Shown here: positions 38,101 through 48,109 of the stretch, in pieces | How the letters are laid out: each line of letters begins with the position of its first letter | Numbering within the stretch: position 1 is the first letter of the stretch | Assembly (NCBI GenBank): GCA_013396755.1 | Contig: VWZF01006905.1 | Span: 423,667-487,666, forward strand | From: Sclerurus mexicanus | Taxonomy: Eukaryota > Chordata > Aves > Passeriformes > Furnariidae | Length of the DNA stretch: 64,000 nucleotides | Reading direction: 5' to 3' | The notes under the pieces: model-generated | Told to the model about the DNA's origin: nothing | Database searches by the model: none | The model's input: the letters and a program-made list of their open reading frames with translations, nothing else | Made by a program: the position numbers and the translations under genes

Positions 38101-39220
38101 TAAATCTATTTGCAGAAATTAATGCATTATATTACCCAGTAGATAGTAAGGCACAATTCACAGTAGTGGGTAAATCCCTGTTTGAACAGATGGGCTGAAA
38201 TGCTGGGACATCAAGCTGACTAATTTGGGTACCTCCCAAGTAACCTCCATAACCATGAGTGTGCTGTTATTTTTCTCTCTCACTGCCAGTTACAGAGCCA
38301 AATCCAACGGTGCTCCTCCATCCGCTGTGCACGGCACCCGGACATTATCCACAGAATTAACTAACTCAAGGAAAGAGCACGGCAAATGACAGCCGTGCCT
38401 TCCCCTTTCGGAGGCGAGGAGGTATCACACCTTACGTATGACAAGCCCTCAAATGCAACTTGAGACATCTCTTCTCTGCGCAGTAACTTTCAGGGACTTC
38501 TTGGCCACTCTGCAGCACAAGGGGCTGTGTGTACTCATGATGGTTGGCAAAAAGTGCCACTGTTACATGCTGACTGAAGCTATAATTCACTGGAGACTGA
38601 TGTGTAAGCCTCTCCCTGCAGAGCCATTCACCAGCAGGGCTGCCTCCATGGGTAGCCACGTAATGCCAAGCGGGAAGGGAGTCGACCTCCACTGTCTCTG
38701 CAAAGATTGGCAGTGCCAGGCTCAGCCACAAGCACAAATAGGAAGGTTCTCACTCCATTTCTAGAAGTTCTCAACTACTTCCACTTCCTGACCGTTATCT
38801 TCCTCTAGGGGTGGAAAGCTTTGAGGAGAGTTCTCCAGCACCACAGTGAATGGGTTGGCTGTTGCCATGTATGTGACTGCAAAAATCACACCTTGGTTTC
38901 CCAGTGAGCCCAAGGAGAAGCAAGAAGCAAAGAGAAGCCTAATGGGAAATTATTCTTTTCAGCCCCTGGAGGAGCAAGCGCGCCAGAAAAATTAGATCTG
39001 TGTTTGGTGACAGCAAGGTCCAGGCTAATATTCTAGAGCAAAGAATAAAAATTCTTCTGTTAAGAATCATCTACTGCACTCAGTAGTGAATTTTAAGCTG
39101 TAGCATCCTCTCTGTTGCAATGCACAGTGTGTATTTCGTTTGCACAACATTACTGGCTAGCATAACATTAACAGATTGCTTTCTAAATTTCTTTTTTCTC
39201 TTTTTCTTTTTAATAAAGGT
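35156..39220. other. AT-rich non-coding stretch, no gene recognised
   Basis: Open frames of 130 codons (+, 35950-36342) and 124 codons (-, 36602-36976) are the longest here. The first crosses a poly-A run translated as Lys, and neither resembles a protein family or has good splice signals. A short CAA repeat occurs near 37371. A GC-richer patch at 38430-38770 carries frames of about 100 codons on both strands, also without resemblance. Confidence 0.6.
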
Positions 39221-39291
39221 TTGTGAGCTACAGAAGTGCAAAAAGTGCTTTAAACCTCTTAATTTGTTTTGTTTACTTCTGTAGCTTAAAA
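39221..39291. ncRNA. Candidate hairpin (12-bp perfect stem)
   Basis: AGCTACAGAAGT (39226-39237) and ACTTCTGTAGCT (39275-39286) are exact reverse complements with 37 nt between them. The stem can be lengthened by a few pairs outward (39221-39225 with 39287-39291, one mismatch and one wobble) and by scattered pairs inward. The total size, about 70 nt, is in the range of a microRNA precursor, but no mature sequence matches a microRNA I know. Transcription is unproven. Confidence 0.25.
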
Positions 39292-39594
39292 AACAGCCAA
39301 TTGTTTTTAATTGGTTTAAAAAAAAATTGCTTGAGGCAGAAACCTGGAAAACTAATCTTCTGTCTGGAGTAAATTTTTACAGCTGCCTTTTAAACCTCTG
39401 AAAATAGGGTTTATAATGGAAGTGCTGACACAACCTTATCTACAATATATCAGTGTGAACTGTACCGCTATAATAAGCAGTTATTATGTATGTGTAAAAA
39501 TAATGAGAGCCAGTGTCTGAAGAGAGTTAATGTAAAATGCTAAGCAATTGTGGTTGGTTACACAGCATAGGTTAATATTCTTTCATATAGCTAC

Positions 39595-39780
39595 ACTTTT
39601 TCCCCTTTTGTCCTCCAGAACTCCTAATGAAAATTCTGATACCTGACGGTAATGATAAGCAGCCATTCACACATCCTTTGTGTCAAGGCTAGAGCATTAA
39701 TACTTTCCTTCATATAACATTTTGCATAGCCTAAAGCATCTATTAAAATCCTTTGTAAAATTCATGAAACAAAAGTGGTG
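39595..39780. promoter_or_regulatory. Candidate conserved regulatory block
   Basis: The stretch is free of recognisable repeats and simple sequence, and holds TAAT words, a CCTTTGTGTC word of the type bound by SOX factors, and mixed-composition text typical of distal enhancers. This is impression rather than proof. Alignment to other vertebrates is needed to support it. Confidence 0.15.
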
Positions 39781-40571
39781 GGTTGAGTCTAGTGGGAGAG
39801 CAAGTAAGCTGCTTATTAGCAAAAAGTCAAAAACACAGGGCCAATTACAGATCTGAACAAGAAAGGCTACAGAACAGCATGGGGAGTAATTCTTTCTTCA
39901 GCCCAATGGGCTCAAGTGAGAGGCAACCTAGATAAAAATATAGCAAATATTCTAAACAGTAATTAAACTAAAATGTTTGGAGTTAGAAACAGCTCTATAA
40001 CAACTGAAGGATATGCTCAAGTAAAACAATTGTCTGGTCTCACATAGATGCTAAATTGGAAGGATTTAAGACTGCTCCCTGAAGGAATGACTAAGGGGTA
40101 GTCAAGAAGAGCCGCGAGCTCAGGAGATATGTAAAAAATCTGTTTGGTATTTCAAATGCTATAAATTAGATAAAAAACGAGCTTTTCTACTGAACAAGCA
40201 ACATAAAACTGAATAAACCACAATAAGATTGCCCTTTTTCTGTTATAAACTTTACATTAAGCCTGTCATGTTCAATGACAGCCTAACAGACCTCATTCCT
40301 TACCCTTTGGAATTTGAAAGATTGGCAGATGTCATGATTTCCTTAACATAAAAGACCTTGCAGATAATGTTCACCACACATACTTTTAGTTTCATAACTT
40401 CACTTCCCTACTTCCAGAATCATCGGGCAAAATTTCCAAACAGAACTTGAAATTTTTCTCTGGTCAATAATTGTTTCTAACCCCGAGGAAAACCTTTTAT
40501 TGACAAAGGAAAAACGTGACATGGGCCGCAATTTTTATGATTTGCTTTACTAGTCCAAACATGCCCTTACA

Positions 40572-40617
40572 TTCATAATAATGAGCTGCTTTGCACAAAA
40601 CAGCTCATTATTATGAA
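40572..40617. ncRNA. Near-perfect 46-bp palindrome / candidate hairpin RNA
   Basis: TTCATAATAATGAGCTG (40572-40588) is the exact reverse complement of CAGCTCATTATTATGAA (40601-40617). The 12-nt middle also folds (TTTG with CAAA), leaving one C/A mismatch and a 2-nt tip. After a 3-nt internal loop, four more pairs form outside (40565-40568 with 40621-40624, one being G-T wobble). An RNA from either strand would fold into a hairpin of about 60 nt with a 17-bp uninterrupted stem. It could be a young hairpin RNA gene, a palindromic transposon relic or an inverted duplication. No mature microRNA is recognised. Confidence 0.35.
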
Positions 40618-40624
40618 CAGAGGG

Positions 40625-41945
40625 ATATAATATTGTTAAGTAAGCTGAGTCAAAGCAGAACTAGTTGAGGGTAGCTCTCAACTGGAAGCAGTTTTCCCTT
40701 TAAAACATCCCTCCTACCCTTTAAAATCTTTTGGAAAACCACACACGCTTATTTCTTAAAAATTGGAATGTGGTAAGAATCACAACTGGCATTTTCTAAC
40801 ACTCGGTTAGTAAACTCGGTGTGTTGTTATTCATTTACTTTTCAATGTAAGAATTGTTCCAAGATGTTCTGTAAGTCAGGATCATTATGCAACTTCTTAG
40901 GGGGTCATGCTTTATTCCTGTGAATCTGAGAGAGAATTTAACACCTATTTAAAACAAGGAAATCCTGGCCCTGCACTTTTGCAGCCAAGCAATATAAAAA
41001 TGCAATGGAACCGCTGTGCCATATGGTGGGAGAGAGGCAGGCAGAAGAAATGCTGCAGAGGCTTCTGCAACCTGCCACATGCAGCCAAACTCTGCACTCA
41101 CCTTCCTGAGGAAGCGTCTGGGGGACCCCAGTGGGAGGGCAATAGGGCAGTCATCGACTCCCCTGCTCTGTGGTCAGATGGCACCATACCATGTAGGAGA
41201 GCTGTCGTGAGACCCTCTCCTGGAAAGCAGTGCTGTGAGGAGGAGGTCCAGTAAGTGCTCTGGCTTTTGGGATGAGTCAGGATTTCATCTCTCCAATGTT
41301 CATTAGGCCACACCTTAAAGATCTGTTTTTAAGCAGATACTGGTTACAGCAGTGACGTTCAGGTTACTTCTGATTCAAAAGCTTGCAAAATGTGCTAATG
41401 TATTTGTAATCAATTGAAGAAATTGTAATATGCCTTTCTTAATCAATAGCTGTAATATAATAAAATAGTCCAATTCTATTTCTAATACATTTTACTGGAC
41501 ATTTGTAGTCTGAAGGTTTTCAAAGAGTGAAGATATTTTGAAAAAAAATTGTATCCCAAACGGTCATATTATAGCAGTTTAGCTACTACCTCAAACACAG
41601 AACAGTCTAATTAAAAAAAAAAAGTTCAAGAAGCATATAGCATGGATGACATAATTGCATTAGAATAAGGAAATCAATCGAGCCAACCAGCCTTTCACTC
41701 CAGTTAGCCATTTACATACATTAAAGTCACCATGCTGATTGGAGTAGCATAAATATGACTAAAGTGTACTAGACTTTCTATCCAAATGAAAAAAACCCCA
41801 CACAAACCAAATCCCCAAAATTATTGCAAATATAGCATCAAGAGAGTCTTGTGGTTTGTGTTTGCAAAATGAGATTTCTTAAAATAAGATTTTAAAAAAA
41901 TACATAACACTGAACAGATAAAAGATTTCAAAGCTCTATCTCCCT
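40625..41945. other. Non-coding stretch with one GC-richer patch
   Basis: At 41000-41290 the DNA is more GC-rich and a 115-codon frame (40907-41254) runs through it on the + strand. It overlaps frames on both strands and resembles no known protein. CCAGTAAGTG near 41249 is donor-like. The rest is AT-rich with nothing recognised. Confidence 0.6.
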
Positions 41946-41978
41946 GTAGTTTCACTAACATGTTAACCTACTTACAGC
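41946..41978 (+). repeat. 33-bp dispersed repeat, copy 1
   Basis: GTAGTTTCACTA, two variable bases, ATGTTAACCTACT, two variable bases, CAGC. It matches copy 2 at 43248-43280 at 29 of 33 positions, in the same orientation and without gaps. The immediately preceding bases (TCTATCTCCCT against GTCTCTCAGTA) are also loosely similar. Confidence 0.7.
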
Positions 41979-42640
41979 AATTAGTGCTTCATTAGTAAGG
42001 CTAACTAACTGTTGCTATGCCCTGTAATGATTTGCCAGGTTTTCTATATACAAGTGCATAATCAATGTTTTCCAATTACTGCTATAGTGCAACCACTATT
42101 TCAAATAAACTAGATAATAATACAAACCCATTACTGAATCTGAAATAGCAGAGGCATTTAATTGCAAGGCAGTTCTTTTCAGCTTTTAAAATTTTTCACA
42201 CTAATGAAGTGTCATACAAAAAAGTTGTATTGATTTTTCCACCACATGGCTTCAACCACAAATATGTAATTATCCCTTTTATATCTAGCAAGGGGACTAA
42301 AATAATCTATAGTATATAGCCTTTACTTATCCCTGATGGGTCTAGTAGTACTTTTACCCTTTTCAAAATATGCAGCTTTTTGATGAATGAACTTTTGGTA
42401 AAATGTTGCTTTATTTGCTTCATATTTCTACTTTTTTGAAGCAGTCTAGCGTGCAAGGATTGGAATTTTAAGTTTTCAGTTCTACCACTGGCAGAGGACA
42501 AGGAAGCCTGATCTTGCATTGCCAAAACAAGGACAAGTCTCTGCAGCAATTCAGGGCCGCATCATCTAATTCTGGTCCTCTTCCCCAGCAACTGAGGTCC
42601 CCATCAATTCACTCAAGTGACCACAGAAAGCATCTGTCTC

Positions 42641-42667
42641 AAAGCACTAACTTTTAGTTAGTGCTTT
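42641..42667. repeat. Perfect 12-bp stem, 3-nt loop hairpin
   Basis: AAAGCACTAACT (42641-42652) and AGTTAGTGCTTT (42656-42667) are exact reverse complements around TTT. The stem does not extend further outward, so the structure is about 27 nt, too short for a normal microRNA precursor. Confidence 0.75.
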
Positions 42668-43247
42668 CACATTCTTCATGGAGCATTGCAGTTTGTGTGT
42701 AGTGCTACTGCCAGAGAGATACATACCTGTGGTATAACTTGCGCAGACACAAGGTGATCCATCAGCTTTGCTGGAGTTGGCAGGACCTTCACAAGCAGGG
42801 CATCCCCTTTGTTGAGAGGGCTCGGTGGCCACGGCTTCAACAGGAACAGTGGGATCGTGCCTAACACCTGGGGCATTTGGGATGTCTTATTTCATCAGCA
42901 CCAGTTGGGTGCCACAGTTTAAAATATTATTTTAGGAAAAGCAGGACACACCATGTGCAAACTATACCAAAGGAACTACTGTTTTCCCAGATGAGGCTAA
43001 GACACAGGATAAAAATTAGCCTGTTTTCATGGATGTTGCACAGATTATTTTATTCCTTAAATATCTGGAAAGAATTCCAGATGGATTTTAATAGTCTTTC
43101 TATTAAAGCAAGTCTCCAAATGCTTTAACACATATGAAAGCTAAAAGCCTGTACAGAAAAGTTAAAAAAAAAGAAACTCAAACTCATTTTTAATATGAAA
43201 AGGGGTCACATCCTTCATTATTAAGGCCAAAGCAACGTCTCTCAGTA

Positions 43248-43280
43248 GTAGTTTCACTAGTATGTTAACCTACTGGCAGC
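43248..43280 (+). repeat. 33-bp dispersed repeat, copy 2
   Basis: Second copy of the 33-bp word described at 41946-41978, about 1.3 kb away and in the same orientation. The shared central part includes the palindrome GTTAAC. A worn duplicated element or a repeated protein-binding site would explain it. Confidence 0.7.
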
Positions 43281-46200
43281 TGTGTGTTCTTCCAGATATG
43301 CTGGAACATTTGCTTGTTTTCCTGGTCTTGTGGAGTATGTATTTTAAGGGGAAATTTGTGCAAATCAGATAATCATATACACATTAAAACCAGTTAGATA
43401 TTTAAAAAATACTACAAATGTATGTTAAAACTCTTGGATTAAATACAAAACTGTAAAACAGTAATTGAATGAGAAATATTTTTGTAGAGATAGATATCTT
43501 CTTTCCCTAGATTTTTATTTACAAGTTAGTATTTGAGGACCAAGTATTGAGTATCCCCCTATATAACTAGGTAAAAAAAAAAATCTATCTTTGTTATTAA
43601 ATTCTTATTTAATTAACAATAAATACATTTAATAGACCACTTCAAAAAGCTCTAAGAAAAGTTGAAACTTGCAAAAACATTTTAAATATTAGAAAGTATT
43701 TAATATGCAAAACAGCAATAAAAACTTGAAATATTATAATGCTCGTTTCTTTCTCAAATGGATGCATTCTACTGGCAGTATCTACATGTGTTACAGTAAT
43801 TTCCTTCAGTAGTACAATGGACTGGAAAATTCCATTTAAAAATTAATATTTTTAACCATAATAATAATGAAAAAATTCAATGAAACACAAAATTACGGTT
43901 CATCCAATTAGCACAGAATAAAGCTGCTCTGTGATTTTTAACACTGCAAATCTTTCTGTGCTGCACTTTGTACTTTTTCAAATAGGTCAGTTGCATCTTT
44001 CCCTTTCTATTTTTATAGATTTCAAAATACCCAAATACTTCTACAGTCACCAAAAAGGTTGCAATAAGACAATTCAACATTGTACCTTTCTTTTTTCTTA
44101 AGCATACTATAATAAATGAATTTTTAAAAATTAGTAAATTATTCTTTCTTAATTAAAATGCTTAATATACCACTTAAAAAACAATGACTAAACTGTATGC
44201 AAAAGTAAAAAAACGTCTCCTCAGAAGAATTTAAGGAAAAATATACACACTGCTTGCGGAAGTGTTTCCAAGATAATAAAAGGCCATTACCTTGACCGTT
44301 GACATGAAGCCATCAGAGTCATATTTATTGATGAAACTTTCAGCTCCCAATCTGCTGCACTGAATGAGCATCATACAGCTGTCAGCAAAGGCAGAGCACA
44401 GAAACAGTGATAGCTTGTGACATTTTCCTTTCATAATTTATGAAAACAAAATACCTTAGAGTTTGCAGAACAGAAGGAAAATTTTAGAATGGTCCCTTTA
44501 AGAAAAAAGCCCATAAGATAAATATCTTAACAGTTTATCTGTATTACCAGAAAAATTTGCCTGTAAAACTGAGATATCCATGAAAAATTAATTGATAATG
44601 CTTAAGCAATGTACTCTGTGAAAAAAGAAATGCTGCCACACTGCCAATAAACATAAAGTGACAAAATCCTAACATTAGTACCTTCCAAGTAATGGTACTG
44701 TGAGAAAGCTTTGGGGAAATAAACTTTAAAACTTTTATAAAATTAATACATTAATAAATTTCTATCATAATTAGCATAATTTCAGAGGAACTAAGAGAAA
44801 ATGAAATGGCAATTCAAGTATTATAAACTCAAAGTGAACATTCTTCAATATTTAAAAATGTAATTTGCACATATTAGAGACAAGCAAATGGGGAAACATG
44901 CCCCGATATTTTGTGTATCTTCCACCTTTTCATTTCACGCTGCTTGAGCAAGCTATAAAAATGAACGTACTTGAAGTTTCTTGGGTACCAGTACTTTTGC
45001 TCAAAACCCAAGTAAAAAAAAAAAACCTTTGGATGCCAATACCTGCTATGCAGCATCCCCTTCAAGATGGATGCTGGAAGCACCAGACAAACTGGGGAAT
45101 TTTACAGCACTCCTGCCAACATTCCAGTTCAGGATGCTCAGCACAGGCCTCCCACTACTTAGCCTGCCCAGGAAGATTCCCTTCAGCAGATTGAGGAAGC
45201 ATTAAAACCTGGTATGCACACAGTAAACATCCTCTTCGTGTTTTTCTCCAAATGCTTTTCACACGCCAGCTGCCACCAGGGAGGACGAGACCGCACTCAC
45301 GGCAGGATGCAGTTTCTGCCATAACGACCCAGATTGTGAGATTGGATATTTTAGATACATGTGCATATTTCTGATTAGCTGAGACTTTCAACCCTTGAAG
45401 ATTCCAAGGGAGAGCTGTGTGCAGCTACAGTTGCTTGGCAAAGCTGTGGTAGCAGTTTTGGGAGAAAGAGATGGATATCTTAAAAGTGTTTATTCACCAA
45501 CTCATTATACCTGATGCACATTTTCAAATTATCTACTAGACTACAGCATGCATGTTAAAAACATACTTAGAGAAGACTGAACATTTTAAGTTTTCTGTTT
45601 TGATGTCTCTGGACAGGCTGGAGTGGGAGGTGAACACACCCTGACCAGCATCAGCATAGGAAAACACCATCTCTAACAGGGAACACATTATGGCCAATTT
45701 CCTTCCCCCTCCTGAAGATCATACAAAGGGGTTAGTGACTGATGGGGAACAGGTGACAGTGTTCAGCTGTCCGGACTCTTTAAGAGAAAATGGGCAGGGT
45801 AGGTGCATGAAGTAGGGCACTGAAGTGAATTTGGGGCACAATAACACCAATGGTACCATTCCCATGTAGCACAGGCCAGGCTGCATCCTGGAGAGAGGGA
45901 AGTGGCTTTTCCCATTTTAAAAATTACTTTGAATTACTGTATCAGGCAAAGTAAGAAAGAATAACTTGCATCAAATTGTATGAAATGGAAGGGGGGGCCG
46001 ATCTTAGACTTTTTAATATTGGATGCGTCTTCCTTGTTCTGTTTTCCAGGGAACAAATTCAACTATCTTTTCTTTCTCCATTTCCTTCCCCATCCACTTC
46101 ACCAACAGGGCAAAGCCCTTCTCTTGTTTGCATGGCTCTCCTCCTGGTGACAGCCATCAGCACTAACCTGGTTAATGAAAGTTGATACGAAGTTGCTTTC

Positions 46201-47555
46201 AAACGTCACCCTGGTCTCTTCTACCAAACTAATAATGCAGCAAGGAGCAGTGGCAGCTGCAGAGGGAGGACAGTTTTTCCAGTTACAGGCATATGACAGA
46301 TCTCGGAAGTTTCTTGGCTCCATAGGAAAACCCCTGGGAAGCAAGGCAGTGGATGCCCACGCACTCTGTGGCACCAGGATCACGCAGGAGCAGTGTCTGC
46401 ATGGAATGTGGAAAACAAACCCGGGCACAGAAGAGAAGGGCAGCCAGGCAGAACTGGCGGGCTTGTCTCAATGAGAAACCGAGCCTTTTTATCACTTGAG
46501 GGTTTGACCTCGAGCCTTAAGGCCATCAGCAGTATGCCCAGCATCCACCACTGCTTAGAGGGAAGATTACCAAAGTCATTAAAGGAATGATCAGCCTCCC
46601 AGTAGGTCAAAAGTACTGAATCAATCCACTTTTGTAAAACATTACAGACATAACGTGAGTTAGCTTTATAAACCAATACACTATGGATTTCTGGATAAAA
46701 CCTCTTCTGTCTTGTTTGTAATCTTATTAATATTTGCTCCTTGTTGCTTAGTAGAGTCTTAAAAATTAAATAGCATCTTTGTAGTATTTTATAATCTCTG
46801 GAAATACCAAAATGTTAGGAAAAAAGTGAGTTCAGAAGATCTTCAAAAACAAGAGGAGCTGTTAAGAAAGCTGTAAAAGTACTGCAGATTGGATATTTAC
46901 AATCACCTACCTGTGTATTGAAAAAAGCCATTTTAAAAACAGAATAATTGTGATAAGGACTTATAAAAAAAACTATGCAACTGTGCATTGAATACAATCT
47001 GGCCTGCTAGGAAATCTTGTGTTGAATGAATGAGGAATACCTGTTTTCTTTAGAATTATTAAAAGCCTCCTCTCATTGTCTAAACCACTGCAAAAAGTAT
47101 CATGTTTTCAAATAAATTACAAGAGAAAGACTCAGCAAGTACTGTATGTGTGTCTATATACTTTAAGGCTTACTTTAATCTATAACTGCAGAGCAAATTA
47201 CACCACTATCTTGGACCCTGCAACCCGTCACTTTGCAGGTATTCAGACACAAAGTTTGAGGTTTCTTTGAGCCCAAAAGAAGATATTAATCATCTGTAAG
47301 TCCTCTGTTAGATATTAAAATAAGTACATTTAAGCCTAATATAACTGTAAAGTCACAAGCTGGAAGTCCTTCTTTTAGCCTCTTCATTGGTAAACTCCTA
47401 ATTAGGTCAAATTCTGAGAAGCAACAAACATCTGGCAGCCACAGTGGTTTGCCCAGCATTTGTGCTCAGTTCCCCTCTGGATGCAGCTCCCTGGGAGCTC
47501 TGCCAGAACAGCCGCTCAGAGAGGTGTTAACGCCTGGAAATTATAGTGGCATTTC
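43281..47555. other. AT-rich non-coding stretch, no gene recognised
   Basis: Strongly AT-rich from 43280 to 44860, then mixed. Open frames of about 100-109 codons near 44865-45194, 46099-46428 and 46175-46474 overlap on both strands and resemble no family. A run of seven G lies near 45992. No repeat family is recognised. Confidence 0.6.
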
Positions 47556-47830
47556 TAACTAACCCTGCAATCCATACCTGTTGCATTGGCATGGATATGT
47601 GTGGCTTGGGTAAATAATAATTTATGCCAGACTTTTTTCCTCTTGTGACTTTAGTTTTGATATCACATCATGATTCAAAGCCCGGTGCACCATAAATTTT
47701 CTCCAAATGTGTAGTAATTCCTTGGCGCAGTCTAAAGTTATGATTCATTTATACTGGAGTGACAGCATAATACCTAGGTGTCAAAATCCATTAAAACTGT
47801 TCAATGTCTTCTGTTTATTTTTAGAACCAA
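47556..47830. promoter_or_regulatory. Candidate conserved regulatory block
   Basis: The interval has no simple repeats and contains mixed words such as AATAATAATTTATGCC, GCCCGGTGCACCATAAAT and TGATTCATTTATAC, with several TAAT/ATTTA sites, in the style of conserved vertebrate non-coding elements. There is no direct proof of conservation from this window alone. Confidence 0.15.
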
Positions 47831-48040
47831 TTGAGACTTAACTGATGGTGAAAAATATACAGTCAAGTGTGTTTACTTCACCTTTACAAAGAATCCGTTA
47901 TAATCCCAATTAATTTGTTATTCCTGTCACAACAGGTACTGGATACTTCAAAACTGTCATTACCATTTCTCTCTGTTTCTTTTGCTTTTTTTTTTTAAAT
48001 ATGAAGGCTTCTGTTTATTTTTAACCCATTAGTAGGTAAT

Positions 48041-48109
48041 GTTTTTTGTGAGGTGTTTTTGCTTTTTGGTGGTTTTGGGGTTTTTTTTGTTTTTTTTGGT
48101 TTTTTTTGC
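48041..48109. repeat. G/T-only low-complexity tract
   Basis: About 70 bp are composed almost only of T and G on the + strand, with long T runs broken by GG or GGGG. It is the strand mirror of the A/C tract at 31990-32064. A 16-bp word, CTTCTGTTTATTTTTA, occurs just upstream at 48008 and also exactly 200 bp earlier at 47808. Confidence 0.75.

Noticed and set aside
39241..39250. AAAAGTGCTT, carrying the miR-17/302-type seed
   Set aside because: It sits in the loop of the 39.2 kb hairpin rather than in an arm, and only the seed matches.
40907..41254. 115-codon plus-strand frame in a GC-richer patch
   Set aside because: Other frames are open over the same DNA, and the peptide is compositionally odd and unlike known proteins.
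48070..48090. TTTTGGGG, the telomere unit of some ciliates
   Set aside because: It occurs once inside a G/T low-complexity tract, with no tandem telomere array.
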